DNA from: JBDZUZ01 sp040255445
GTDB taxonomy: Bacteria; Planctomycetota; Phycisphaerae; Phycisphaerales; UBA1924
DNA length: 17,203 nucleotides
Assembly: GCA_040255445.1 (NCBI GenBank)
Contig: JBDZUZ010000083.1
Location: forward strand, 1-17,203
Direction of reading: 5' to 3'
This document shows, in pieces, positions 1 through 9,157 of this stretch. How positions within the stretch are numbered: the first letter of the stretch is position 1; every line of letters begins with the position of its first letter. The notes under the pieces were generated by a model. It did no database searches. It was not told where the DNA came from and worked only from the letters and a program-made list of their open reading frames with translations. The position numbers were made by a program, and so were the translations under genes.

Positions 1-1481
1 CACGCCGTCGTCAGCCGCGGCACCACCTCGTAGTGCGTGTCCGGCAGCGGCACGCCCATCGCCGCGTTGATCTCCGCGAGTTCATCGACCTCGAGCGACC
101 GCGGCAGGCTCCGCACACGGACCTCGCCGGTCGTCAACGCCGAGTCCTCATCGAACGCGGCCGTGAAGTCGAACGGCCGCTTGTTCATCGTGGCCCGGAT
201 CAGCACCAGATCGCTCTTGGCCGCCTCCAGCCGCTCCTGGGCCGAGAGCGTCCCCTCGACGACGAACCGCCCGCCCCGCTCCTCGATCACCTGACGCAGC
301 CGCAGCCAGCCCGTCCCGCTCGCGCTCTTCCCCGCCGCGGCGGGGGCATACACGCTCCGCGATGTCGAGCCCGGCACATGCAGCGTCAGATCGGAGCCCT
401 CGATCGGGACCGCCGCCGCATCACCCGGGTCCGCAAGCACCACCCGCGAAGACCACAGCCGAGGCAGTGCGCCTCCGGCCCCCTCCGCCAGCCGCACCCG
501 GAAGCTGTCGGCCCGCACGTTCAGCATCGGACCGCCCGTCGCCGCCGCGCTCGCTCGCGCCAACGCCGCCGCCTGCGCCAGCGCCATCAGCTTGAGGTGC
601 AGCACCTCGGCCATCCGCGTGCCGCGGTCCGAGCCCACATTAAGCAGCCACCCGTTCGAGCCCGCGCCAGTCACTTCCTCGAGCGTCCGACCCAGCCCCT
701 CCCCCACCACGCTCTTCGGCGCTGCGCCCGTCACCGCATCGATGAACTGCTCGTACGACAGCGGCGCCAGCACCCGCGTCATCATCAGCCCGCACGCGGC
801 GTTGAATGATTCACCCGCGACGCCCAGTGCGCCCGCATCCGCCTTCGCCGCGTCCAGCAGGTCGCCCTCGCCCGACTCGGGAACGAGATACCGCCCGAGC
901 CCGGAGGCGTACCCGTCCTTCCCCGCGGCGCTCAGCACACCATCATCGGTACACAGCCGCCAAGCCGCCTCGGTCATCGCCTTCCCGGCGAGGAACAGCG
1001 GACGACCGTGCTCTGTCTCCCGTCCGGTCCAGATGATGTCGACCCCGCCCGCATCGCCCTCCGCCGCAAGACCCGCGAGCATCGCCGCCCGCGCCCGCCA
1101 CGCGCTGTCGAGCGTGGCGTTGGTCATGCCCCTCCGCACCGATTCGGGCAGCGCGGCCACGCCGCCGACATCCTGTATCCAAATCTCGAGGTTCTTGTGC
1201 GCCACCGGGCGGTCCGGCGAGCGGTCGCAGAGCGCGCCCAGATAGACCCGCGCATCCCGCCGCGTCCGCAGCAGGATCGGCTTGCCGTCCTTCCCGGTGA
1301 CCAGGCCGATGCGGACCGATGCGGCCTCCTCGCGGCCGTCGAGCGGCACGAATCCGTGCCCCTCGGGCAGCGGAGCCGGCGAGCCGGGGAAGAAGGCCAT
1401 CACCGGGCGGAGCCGCGCAGCGTTGCCGCCGTTCGATCCGGCCCCTGTGCTCGGACGCGTCGATGTCGCCGCTTGCGCCAC
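1..1481 (-). CDS. Large protein of unknown function, C-terminus cut by window edge
   Basis: This reading frame is open from a GTG at 1481 to the left edge (493 codons, no stop seen), so the C-terminus is missing. The start is chosen because AGGAG lies 7 bases upstream of the GTG; an alternative GTG is five codons earlier and an in-frame ATG (MAFFPGSPAPLPEG) lies about 28 codons in. Visible features are a Ser/Thr/Gly/Ala-rich first 28 residues, a conserved-looking block around VRIGLVTGKDGKPILLR, an Ala-rich helical stretch in the middle and a beta-rich C-terminal part. I see no signal peptide, transmembrane segment or catalytic motif that I recognise, so no function is offered. The codon bias (third-position G/C) is that of a real gene and the opposite-strand frames give Arg/Pro/His-rich nonsense. 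It lies downstream of the symporter gene but behind that gene's terminator, so it probably has its own promoter near 1490-1530. Confidence 0.75.
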   Translation of the reverse strand, partial: MAQAATSTRPSTGAGSNGGNAARLRPVMAFFPGSPAPLPEGHGFVPLDGREEAASVRIGLVTGKDGKPILLRTRRDARVYLGALCDRSPDRPVAHKNLEIWIQDVGGVAALPESVRRGMTNATLDSAWRARAAMLAGLAAEGDAGGVDIIWTGRETEHGRPLFLAGKAMTEAAWRLCTDDGVLSAAGKDGYASGLGRYLVPESGEGDLLDAAKADAGALGVAGESFNAACGLMMTRVLAPLSYEQFIDAVTGAAPKSVVGEGLGRTLEEVTGAGSNGWLLNVGSDRGTRMAEVLHLKLMALAQAAALARASAAATGGPMLNVRADSFRVRLAEGAGGALPRLWSSRVVLADPGDAAAVPIEGSDLTLHVPGSTSRSVYAPAAAGKSASGTGWLRLRQVIEERGGRFVVEGTLSAQERLEAAKSDLVLIRATMNKRPFDFTAAFDEDSALTTGEVRVRSLPRSLEVDELAEINAAMGVPLPDTHYEVVPRLTTA

Positions 1482-1532
1482 TCGCCCACTCCTCACAAAT
1501 CCGGCGTGACCCCACCCGGCCAGGCCCACCCA

Positions 1533-1569
1533 CCAGAAAACGCACCCCGCGGTCTCCCGCAGGGTGCGT
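1533..1569 (-). terminator. Intrinsic terminator of the AGCS symporter gene
   Basis: On the minus strand an 8-bp stem (ACGCACCC / GGGTGCGT, 1540-1547 with 1562-1569), one C-A mismatch, a further 4-bp stem (GCGG/CCGC) and a TCTC-type loop are followed directly by TTTTCT. It starts 21 bp after the stop codon of the symporter gene and separates it from the next minus-strand gene. Confidence 0.75.
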
Positions 1570-1589
1570 GGTTCACTCAAACAGACCGA

Positions 1590-3326
<1,737 letters not shown>

Positions 3327-3690
3327 GTCGCCTCCCGGCGCATTGAGTCCCACGGACCGCGGCCCCGAACTGGCCCGGCCGGACCGCCGCGGACGACGCG
3401 TCGGCCCGACCTTCCTGGCCGGTCAACCGCCGCGCTCCATCCCCCGCGATCCGCCACACCCTACAGAAAACCGGCCCTCCATGCAGCCCCGAAACGCCTC
3501 TGACACCCCGCCAGCCCCATCCCGGCGGCCCCCGGGAGGCTCAGGCAGCGGCCCCGCCGCGCAAGAAACTCCTTGCCATAGACCGCCTCTTCATGGATAG
3601 TGGCCGTCGCGGCGGCGCACGAACCGCCCCGCCCCGTTCGCATCCCGTTCTGTCTCACCACCCCGCCCCCGTCACGCAGGACCACCCACC
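3327..3690. other. Divergent intergenic region without a convincing gene
   Basis: 364 bp between two divergent starts. The only frame of any length here (minus, 3461-3685) is Gly/Arg-rich, has no ribosome site and looks random. The region contains the plus-strand promoter candidate at 3573-3601, a perfect 10-bp palindrome CGACGCGTCG (3394-3403), and on the minus strand a TTGACC box (3421-3426) that could belong to the symporter promoter but has no recognisable -10 at the right distance. Confidence 0.5.
3573..3601 (+). promoter_or_regulatory. Candidate sigma70-type promoter for the secreted protein at 3691
   Basis: TTGCCA (3573-3578, 5 of 6 to the -35 consensus), 17-bp spacer, GATAGT (3596-3601, 4 of 6 to the -10 consensus). 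A start near 3608 would give a leader of about 80 bases. Prediction by eye only. Confidence 0.4.
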
Positions 3691-5151
3691 ATGCGCACCC
3701 CCATCCTCACCCCCGCCCTCCTCCTCGCCGCCGCGGCATCCACCGCCGTCGCCGCGCCCCCCACCGTCCTGGTCTCCACCATCAACGGGCACCCCACCGC
3801 CGCCATCCCCGGCCTGCCCGGCGAATTCGACTTCTTCAACCTGCTCCACGGCTCCCCCCGCGGCACCCGCTTCATCATGAAGACCGTCACCGACCTCGAC
3901 ACCGAGGCCAACGACGTCCTCATCGGCGGCCTGCTCACCCCCGGCGGCGCGACCATCGAGGTCCTCGGACAGGAAGGCCAGCCCGCCACCTTCGCCCCCG
4001 ACCCCCTCGAAACCCTCGGCCTCTTCGACAACGTCGCCTCGATCCTCGACGACGGCCGCTTCGCCTACGGCAACAACACCAAGAACGGCTCCACCGCCAG
4101 CGACGAGTACATCGTGCTGGTCGATGGCTCCGGCCCCGTCTCGATCGCCCGCGAGGACGACCCCGTCCCCGCCCTCCCTGGCGCGACCTACGGCTGCTGC
4201 AGCCGCGGCGTGAACCTGCTGCCCGATGGCCGTATCGGCTTTCAGGCTCAGGACTTGCGCACCATCGGCGGCATCCCCGATGTCCTGATCTTCGACGGCC
4301 AGCTCCTCGCCCAGAGCGAGGCGACTGTGCCCTCAGGCCAGTTCGATGGCGGCATCGCTGTCTGGTCGATCTTCGACATCGACCGCTTCTGGATCGACGC
4401 TGACGGCGAGTCGTGGATCATCGCCGGCACGCTGAGCAACGCCGCCCGCGTCATCGCGGTCAACAACACCATCCGCGTCCAGTCCGGGTTCGCGATCCCC
4501 GGCTCCTTCCTCGCCCCGGTCGCGGCGGTCCACCAGGCCCGCATGGAGCACAACGGCGACTGGTTCGGCCGCGGCACCACCACCGACGGCAACGCCTGGG
4601 TGGTCCGCAACGGCGCGGCGATCGCCGCGACCTCCGCCCCGATCATTCCCGGCAGCAGCGAGAACTGGCAGCAGGTCGGCGTCAACGGCTTCGATTTCCA
4701 CATCTCTGATGAGGCCGGGAACGTCCTGATCGGCGGCAACACCGACAACCCCGACACCGGCCGCGACGATGTCGTCGTGCTGAACGGCGAGACGGTCGTG
4801 CTTCGCTCTGGTGATGCGGTCGACCTTGATGGCGACGGCACTACCGATGATGCCTTCGTCGACACCTTCGAAGATGACTCGGCCTTCGTCTCCGCCGACG
4901 GCCACCTGATCCTGGTCGCGTTCGTAAGAAACGGCGCGGGGACGCGGATCGGCGAGACCATCCTCCGCGTCGACCTCCCCCTGGCTCCGCAGTGCCCCGC
5001 CGACTGGGATCAGTCGGGCGGCATCGACGGCGACGATATCACGGCGTTCTTCAACGACTGGCAGGCCGGCGAGGCCGACATCGACGGCTCGGGCGGGACC
5101 GATGGCGACGACATCACGTTCTTCTTTGTGAGGTGGCAGGCGGGGTGCTGA
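3691..5151 (+). CDS. Secreted propeller-like protein with C-terminal GC-type dockerin-like module
   Basis: A 486-residue exported protein. Residues 1-22 are a Sec signal peptide (Arg, hydrophobic Leu/Ala core, cleavage after AVA). The body holds at least six similar beta-hairpin-like segments of the form hydrophobic-x-x-D-G-x-hydrophobic-G at about 115-127, 174-186, 234-246, 283-294, 336-349 and 397-410, spaced about 50-60 residues, as in a beta-propeller; I cannot name the family. DLDGDGTTDD (378-387) is an extra calcium-loop-like sequence. Residues 435-486 form two EF-hand-like calcium loops (DWDQSGGIDGDD and DIDGSGGTDGDD) bracketed by Cys 435 and a terminal Gly-Cys, which matches what I recall being called a GC-type dockerin. 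AGGA lies about 10 bases before the ATG. The gene ends at a strong terminator, so it is monocistronic. Ligand and enzymatic role are unknown. Confidence 0.9.
   Translation: MRTPILTPALLLAAAASTAVAAPPTVLVSTINGHPTAAIPGLPGEFDFFNLLHGSPRGTRFIMKTVTDLDTEANDVLIGGLLTPGGATIEVLGQEGQPATFAPDPLETLGLFDNVASILDDGRFAYGNNTKNGSTASDEYIVLVDGSGPVSIAREDDPVPALPGATYGCCSRGVNLLPDGRIGFQAQDLRTIGGIPDVLIFDGQLLAQSEATVPSGQFDGGIAVWSIFDIDRFWIDADGESWIIAGTLSNAARVIAVNNTIRVQSGFAIPGSFLAPVAAVHQARMEHNGDWFGRGTTTDGNAWVVRNGAAIAATSAPIIPGSSENWQQVGVNGFDFHISDEAGNVLIGGNTDNPDTGRDDVVVLNGETVVLRSGDAVDLDGDGTTDDAFVDTFEDDSAFVSADGHLILVAFVRNGAGTRIGETILRVDLPLAPQCPADWDQSGGIDGDDITAFFNDWQAGEADIDGSGGTDGDDITFFFVRWQAGC
4993..5151 (+). repeat. DNA copy 1 of the GC-terminal dockerin-like module
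   Basis: These 159 bp (52 codons plus stop) align without gaps to 6550-6708 with 14 differences by my count (about 91% identity); the proteins differ at 2 of 52 positions (Gln/Arg and Asn/Ala). Most differences are synonymous third-position changes. Confidence 0.85.
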
Positions 5152-5189
5152 CAACCCCACCGCATCACTAATATTTCTTAGACATTGTG

Positions 5190-5226
5190 CAACCCGCCGC
5201 GGCCGACCCGCGGCGGGTTGTTTTTT
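5190..5226 (+). terminator. Strong intrinsic terminator after the first secreted protein
   Basis: A perfect 13-bp stem, CAACCCGCCGCGG (5190-5202) with CCGCGGCGGGTTG (5208-5220), a 5-base loop CCGAC, then six T (5221-5226). It lies 38 bp after the stop at 5151 and isolates the downstream gene, which therefore needs its own promoter. Confidence 0.92.
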
Positions 5227-5238
5227 CGATAGAACCGC

Positions 5239-5394
5239 TTGCAGGGTCCGGGAAGGCGCGGTACCTGTATAGGTATCAGCCGCGGCGTCGCCATGACGCG
5301 TGCCCGGATGGCGTCGGGGGTGGGGACCATCCGGTCGGCCGCGGAGTGCGGCCGCGGGCTCGGTCCTCGGGCAGCAGAGCGAGGAGATCGGGCG
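5239..5394 (+). promoter_or_regulatory. Hairpin-rich leader with a possible Shine-Dalgarno-sequestering stem
   Basis: Between the terminator and the ATG at 5395 there are successive inverted repeats: TACCT/AGGTA (5262-5275), GCGTC/GACGC (5285-5299), CCGGATGG/CCATCCGG around a G-rich 15-base loop (5304-5334), CGGCCGC/GCGGCCG (5336-5354), and TCCTCG/CGAGGA (5364-5385). The last stem would pair with most of the Shine-Dalgarno GAGGAG (5381-5386), 8 bases before the ATG. A weak promoter may start it: TTGCAG (5239-5244), 17 bp, TACCTG. It matches no riboswitch consensus I know, and high GC makes short stems common, so regulation is only suggested. Confidence 0.35.
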
Positions 5395-6708
5395 ATGGCT
5401 GGCAACAACTTCGGTGTGATCGCGGCGGGTCTGGTGGCGGTCAGCGGCGGGATCGCGGCGGCGCAGCCGTGCAATCCCACCATCAGCAATTCGGTCTACA
5501 TCGGCCTCCAGGGCGGCTATCCGACCGCGATGGGTTTCTATCAGGGCAAGTTCATTCTCGCCGGCACATTCGCAGGTGACTTCTACCCCTATCAGCTCGG
5601 CGCATGGGACCTCACCGCGGGCGGCTGGTCGGACATGGGCACGATCGAATGGAACTTCAACCAGTCCAGGTGGGTGCGCGACTTCGAGGTCTTCGACTTC
5701 GGCAACGGTCCCGAGCTTGTGATGGCGGGGACCTTCAACTCGGTCGACAATGTCCCCGGGAGTCGTGCGCTGGCTGCGTGGAATGGAAGCAGTTGGCGGA
5801 ACCTCGGCACTGATTTCGGAACACTCGGCTGGAGCGTCGATGCGATGGCCGTGTGGAACGGCAAGCTGTACATCGCCGGAACATTCGACACTGTTGCGGG
5901 GCAGCCATCCACCGGTATCGCGGAGTGGGACAACGGGACCTGGCGATCGATCGGCAGCGTCTCCCCGAGCGGCGCCGCGGACACGCTCTATGTGTTCGAC
6001 GACGGCAGCGGTGAAAAGCTCTATGTCGGCGGCGGCTTCACAAGCATTGACGGTGCCGGTCCGCTGCTCGCCCGCTGGGACGGCACAAACTGGAGCGGCT
6101 TGCCGTCGATCGCGCCCTTCGGATCACCCTCCGGCGTCAACGCGATGACGACGTTCCCGATGGCGGGCCAGGACCTGCTCGTGGTCGCCGGTGTGTCGAT
6201 GGAAATCAACGGCACCCGCTGCGATGCCGCCACCTGGAACGGCTCTCAGTGGACGCCCCTCCCCGGCTATCTGAGCACGGAGGGCATTTACGATGTAGCG
6301 GTCTTCGACAACGGACTGACAGGTCAGTCGATCTATGCATTCGGGTACATGCCCGGTTGGGGACACGGCGTGCGGTGGAACGGCACATCCTGGACAACCG
6401 GGTATGGGGCGAGCGCCAGCATTAACAACTCGCAACAGCCCGCGCGGATCTTCGACGTTGAGGTTCGCGACGGCGCCCTCTGGGTCGTGGGCGACTTCCG
6501 CGAACCCGCGCCGGCTATCTACCGCGTCAATCCCTGCCCCCCGCCCATCTGCCCCGCCGACTGGGACCGCTCCGGCGGCATCGACGGCGACGACATCACC
6601 GCCTTCTTCGCCGACTGGCAGGCCGGCGAGGCCGACATCGACGGCTCGGGCGGCACCGATGGCGATGACATCACCTTCTTCTTTGTGCGCTGGCAGGCGG
6701 GGTGCTGA
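5395..6708 (+). CDS. Secreted propeller-like protein with C-terminal GC-type dockerin-like module
   Basis: A 437-residue exported protein. The ATG at 5395 is chosen over earlier in-frame starts because GAGGAG lies 8 bases upstream and a signal peptide begins immediately (hydrophobic to about residue 23, cleavage near AAA-QP). The body has a repeat of about 50 residues built on a W-[ND]-G-x-x-W signature: about 71-78, 129-134, 178-183, 228-233, 281-286 and 328-333, each preceded by a strand of the type LYIAGTF or LYVGGGF. This is the pattern of a six-bladed kelch-like or delta-60-like propeller. Residues 386-437 are the two-EF-hand module ending Gly-Cys, 50 of 52 residues identical to that of the neighbouring protein, while the propeller bodies are not obviously alike. 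Role unknown; probably extracellular or surface-held, binding a ligand or partner. Confidence 0.9.
   Translation: MAGNNFGVIAAGLVAVSGGIAAAQPCNPTISNSVYIGLQGGYPTAMGFYQGKFILAGTFAGDFYPYQLGAWDLTAGGWSDMGTIEWNFNQSRWVRDFEVFDFGNGPELVMAGTFNSVDNVPGSRALAAWNGSSWRNLGTDFGTLGWSVDAMAVWNGKLYIAGTFDTVAGQPSTGIAEWDNGTWRSIGSVSPSGAADTLYVFDDGSGEKLYVGGGFTSIDGAGPLLARWDGTNWSGLPSIAPFGSPSGVNAMTTFPMAGQDLLVVAGVSMEINGTRCDAATWNGSQWTPLPGYLSTEGIYDVAVFDNGLTGQSIYAFGYMPGWGHGVRWNGTSWTTGYGASASINNSQQPARIFDVEVRDGALWVVGDFREPAPAIYRVNPCPPPICPADWDRSGGIDGDDITAFFADWQAGEADIDGSGGTDGDDITFFFVRWQAGC
6550..6708 (+). repeat. DNA copy 2 of the GC-terminal dockerin-like module
   Basis: Partner of the copy at 4993-5151; see that entry for identity. 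The similarity stops at the module boundary upstream and at the stop codon downstream. Confidence 0.85.
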
Positions 6709-6715
6709 GACGGAG

Positions 6716-6786
6716 CTAGTCAAGCCCTCTTGACTAGCGATCCCTACTAGTCAAGACTTCTTTACTAGCGAGACCCGCTAGTAAAG
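6716..6786 (+). promoter_or_regulatory. Operator-like array: five alternating CTAGTMAAG half-sites upstream of fic
   Basis: A 9-bp half-site occurs five times in alternating orientation: CTAGTCAAG 6716-6724, its reverse complement CTTGACTAG 6729-6737, CTAGTCAAG 6747-6755, CTTTACTAG 6760-6768 and CTAGTAAAG 6778-6786. Same-orientation sites are exactly 31 bp apart, close to three helical turns. The first two facing pairs have 4-bp gaps; the last two half-sites also form a perfect inverted repeat with a 9-bp gap. The array fills 71 of the 86 bp between genes, and its last site runs into the Shine-Dalgarno AAGGGG of the Fic gene. The likely binder is the Fic protein's own C-terminal winged helix (autoregulation), which is inference. 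Confidence 0.65.
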
Positions 6787-6794
6787 GGGTCGCC

Positions 6795-7940
6795 ATGCGC
6801 ACGACCGGGACCTATCGAACCACCTGCACCGCCGGCGAAGCGGTTCCCGCGTTCGTACCCGCCCCGCTTCCTCCCGCGGATCCCCCGTTTGAGTTGGATG
6901 GACGCATATCTCGGGGGCTCGCGGCCGCGACGGAGGCAATCGACCAGCTCCGCGTGGCGGGTGCCACCGTCCCCAGCACCGACTGGTTCCTCTACAGCTT
7001 CGTCCGCCGCGAAGCCCTGATCACCTCTGTGATCGAGGGCACCCAGGCCACCCTCGAAGATGTCCTCACCTTCGAGGCCACCAGCTTCGCCGACCGCCCA
7101 GACGATGTCCGCGAGGTGTGCAACTACATCGATGCGCTCAACTACGCACGCGCCGAGCTCGCGCGCCCCAACGGCCTCCCGCTCAGCACACGCCTCCTCT
7201 GCGAAGCCCACCGCCGCTTGATGCAGGGCGCCCGCGGCGATTCCAAACTCCCCGGCGAACTCCGGCGATCGCAGAACTGGATCGGCGGCACGCGCCCTGG
7301 CAACGCCCGCTTCGTCCCCCCGCCGCCCGACCTGGTGCCTGCGCTGATGTCCGACCTGGAACGCTGGTTGCACGCCGCCGACCCGCTGCCGCCGCTCATC
7401 CGAGCTGGCCTCTCGCATGTGCAGTTCGAGACGATCCATCCCTTCCTCGATGGCAACGGCCGTATCGGCCGCCTGCTCATCGCGCTCCTGCTCGAACACT
7501 GGGGCATCCTCGACAGCCCGATCCTCTACCTGAGCCTCGCACTCAAACGCCGGCAACGCGAGTACTACGACCACCTCACCGCCGTTCGCGACACCGGCGA
7601 CTGGGAAGGCTGGACGGCGTTCTTCCTGGAGTGCATCGCGGACGCCGCGGCGGACGGCGTCCGCACCGCGCAGCAGCTCGCCGCTCTGATCGTCCGCGAC
7701 CGCGATCGGTTCCTCGCGGACAACGCCGCCACGATCCCTGCCGCACGACTGCTCGCGCTGCTGCCATCCAACCCGATCATCAACAGCAACCGCGCGATCG
7801 AACTGCTCGATGTCAGCAAGCCCACCGCTCTCAAGGCCATCGAGTCGCTCCAGCGCGCTGGCATCCTCGAAGAAACAACCGGCAAACGCCGCGACCGCAT
7901 CTACGCCTACGCCGCGTATCTCGCGCTGCTGGCGGACTGA
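6795..7940 (+). CDS. Fic-domain AMP-transferase-like protein with C-terminal winged helix
   Basis: A 381-residue cytoplasmic protein. Residues about 25-100 match the Fic N-terminal domain and contain the inhibitory-helix motif TSVIEG (77-82, the S/T-x-x-x-E-G/N type), so auto-inhibition by Glu81 is expected. The catalytic loop is complete: HPFLDGNGRIGR (215-226), with His215 as base and Asn/Arg for nucleotide phosphates, so transfer of AMP (or another NMP) to a target hydroxyl is likely. Residues about 313-375 look like a winged helix-turn-helix (AIELLDVSKPTALKAIESL), a DNA-binding module frequent in this subfamily. The ATG at 6795 follows AAGGGG by 5 bases. The upstream half-site array suggests self-repression. 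No antitoxin-like small gene is adjacent, so it is a class II-like self-inhibited Fic rather than a FicT/FicA pair. Targets are unknown. Confidence 0.95.
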   Translation: MRTTGTYRTTCTAGEAVPAFVPAPLPPADPPFELDGRISRGLAAATEAIDQLRVAGATVPSTDWFLYSFVRREALITSVIEGTQATLEDVLTFEATSFADRPDDVREVCNYIDALNYARAELARPNGLPLSTRLLCEAHRRLMQGARGDSKLPGELRRSQNWIGGTRPGNARFVPPPPDLVPALMSDLERWLHAADPLPPLIRAGLSHVQFETIHPFLDGNGRIGRLLIALLLEHWGILDSPILYLSLALKRRQREYYDHLTAVRDTGDWEGWTAFFLECIADAAADGVRTAQQLAALIVRDRDRFLADNAATIPAARLLALLPSNPIINSNRAIELLDVSKPTALKAIESLQRAGILEETTGKRRDRIYAYAAYLALLAD

Positions 7941-7997
7941 CGGTTCGCACGTCCCCGGCGCCGTCCCGCGCGGTGCTCCGCCGCACGCACGCCTCCG

Positions 7998-8037
7998 CAC
8001 TCGACCACTCGAGCACGTGACCACTCGACCACTTCCT
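7998..8037. repeat. Imperfect 8-bp tandem repeat (CACTCGAC type)
   Basis: Five consecutive octamers: CACTCGAC, CACTCGAG, CACGTGAC, CACTCGAC, CACTTCCT. The array fills the space between the convergent fic and fucose synthase genes and its last unit runs into the stop codon of the latter. No intrinsic terminator is evident in this gap. Confidence 0.7.
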
Positions 8038-9025
8038 ACACCCCCTCAAACCACTCAATCGTCCGCTTCAGCCCCTCCTCAAACCCCACCCGCGCCCTCC
8101 ACCCCAGCAGCTTCGCCGCACGCTCCGTGCTCAGGCTCCGCCGCGGCTGGCCGTCGGGCTTCGTCCGGTCCCACTCGATCGCGCCTTGAAACCCTGTCAG
8201 CCGCACGATCAGCTCCACCAGTTCCTTGATCGTGATCTCGAAACTCGCGCCCAGGTTGATCGGCGTGGGCTCCTCCATTGCCTCCGCCGCGCGGATCACG
8301 CCCTCGGCGCAGTCGTCCACATACAGAAACTCGCGGCTCGCCGAGCCCGTGCCCCACACCACGATCCGCTCATCCCCCCGCCGCTTCGCCTCGACGCACT
8401 TCCGGATCAGCGCGGGGATCACATGACTCGAGTCCAGATCAAAGTTGTCGTGCGGCCCGTAAAGGTTCACCGGCAGCACATACGCCGACTTCATCCCGTA
8501 CTGCAGCCGGTACGCATCGAGCATCTGCCACGCGGCCTTCTTCGCGACGCCGTATGGCGCGTTGGTCTCCTCCGGATACCCCGTCCACAGGTTGGCCTCC
8601 TCAAACGGCACCGGCGTGAACTTCGGATACGAACAGATCGTCCCGACCTGCACGAACTTCCCGCCGCGCTCCACCAGCCCGTCCAGCCGCGCCTGCTCGA
8701 TCAGGTGCATGGCCATCGCCATGTTGGCGTAGAAGTACCGCCCCGGGTTCTTCCGGTTCGCCCCGATCCCCCCCACTTCCGCCGCCAGGTGCAGGACCAC
8801 ATCCGCCTTCCGCGCCCCGAACGCATCGCGGTAGAGCCGCGCCACGTCTATCGCCGTGGTCAGGTCATACCGCGCCCGCCGCGGCACGAAGATGTCCCCC
8901 TCCGCAACACCCCGCTCGCGCAGCTTCTGCACCACCACCCGCCCGAGGAACCCCGCCCCCCCGGTCACGATGATCCGCTTCCCTCGAAGGTCGAACCCGC
9001 CAGCCTCGCCGCCCGTCGTTGACAT
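8036..9025 (-). CDS. fcl: GDP-L-fucose synthase (GDP-4-keto-6-deoxymannose epimerase/reductase)
   Basis: A 329-residue cytoplasmic enzyme of the extended short-chain dehydrogenase family that converts GDP-4-keto-6-deoxy-D-mannose to GDP-L-fucose by 3,5-epimerisation and NADPH reduction. Evidence: nucleotide fold motif TGGAGFLG (21-28), AAEVGGIGAN after the third strand, GTICSYPK (128-135) with Cys131 matching the epimerisation Cys of the E. coli enzyme and Thr129 at the position of its catalytic Ser, Tyr158-x-x-x-Lys162 in PYGVAKK, NLYGPHDNF (187-195), SHVIPAL with His201 as probable acid, and SASREFLYVDDCAEG (228-242). The ATG at 9025 has GGGAG four bases upstream; 58 further upstream in-frame codons are low-quality sequence and are excluded. 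It is divergent from the flippase gene, fitting a surface polysaccharide locus. GDP-mannose 4,6-dehydratase (gmd) is not in the window. Confidence 0.93.
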   Translation of the reverse strand: MSTTGGEAGGFDLRGKRIIVTGGAGFLGRVVVQKLRERGVAEGDIFVPRRARYDLTTAIDVARLYRDAFGARKADVVLHLAAEVGGIGANRKNPGRYFYANMAMAMHLIEQARLDGLVERGGKFVQVGTICSYPKFTPVPFEEANLWTGYPEETNAPYGVAKKAAWQMLDAYRLQYGMKSAYVLPVNLYGPHDNFDLDSSHVIPALIRKCVEAKRRGDERIVVWGTGSASREFLYVDDCAEGVIRAAEAMEEPTPINLGASFEITIKELVELIVRLTGFQGAIEWDRTKPDGQPRRSLSTERAAKLLGWRARVGFEEGLKRTIEWFEGV

Positions 9026-9157
9026 ACAGCTCCCGCTTCTTCCAGTTGAGCGGCGGCCCGGCGCCGCCCGACAACCCCGATCACGCCCCACAAGTCTGCC
9101 GGAATCACAGGCCGCGGCAACCCGAACCGATAGCATCCGGCCGCTTTTGATCAGCCC

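Noticed and set aside
33..1245. Several plus-strand frames over the first 1.2 kb
   Set aside because: Arg/Pro/Ser-rich shadows of the minus-strand frame, which has better codon bias and a ribosome site.
3461..3685. 74-codon minus-strand frame in the divergent region
   Set aside because: No ribosome site, mixed low-quality composition, and it overlaps the promoter candidate of the downstream gene.
5239..5394. Known riboswitch (cyclic-di-GMP, cobalamin, TPP, fluoride)
   Set aside because: None of the conserved core sequences I know for these classes is present; kept only as an unclassified structured leader.
6716..6786. Possible CRISPR or phage attachment site in the repeat array
   Set aside because: Repeats are only 9 bp, alternate in orientation and have no variable spacers; no integrase or cas gene is nearby. 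An operator array explains them better.
6795..8037. Fic as toxin of a toxin-antitoxin pair
   Set aside because: No small antitoxin gene adjoins it, and the protein carries its own inhibitory motif TSVIEG.
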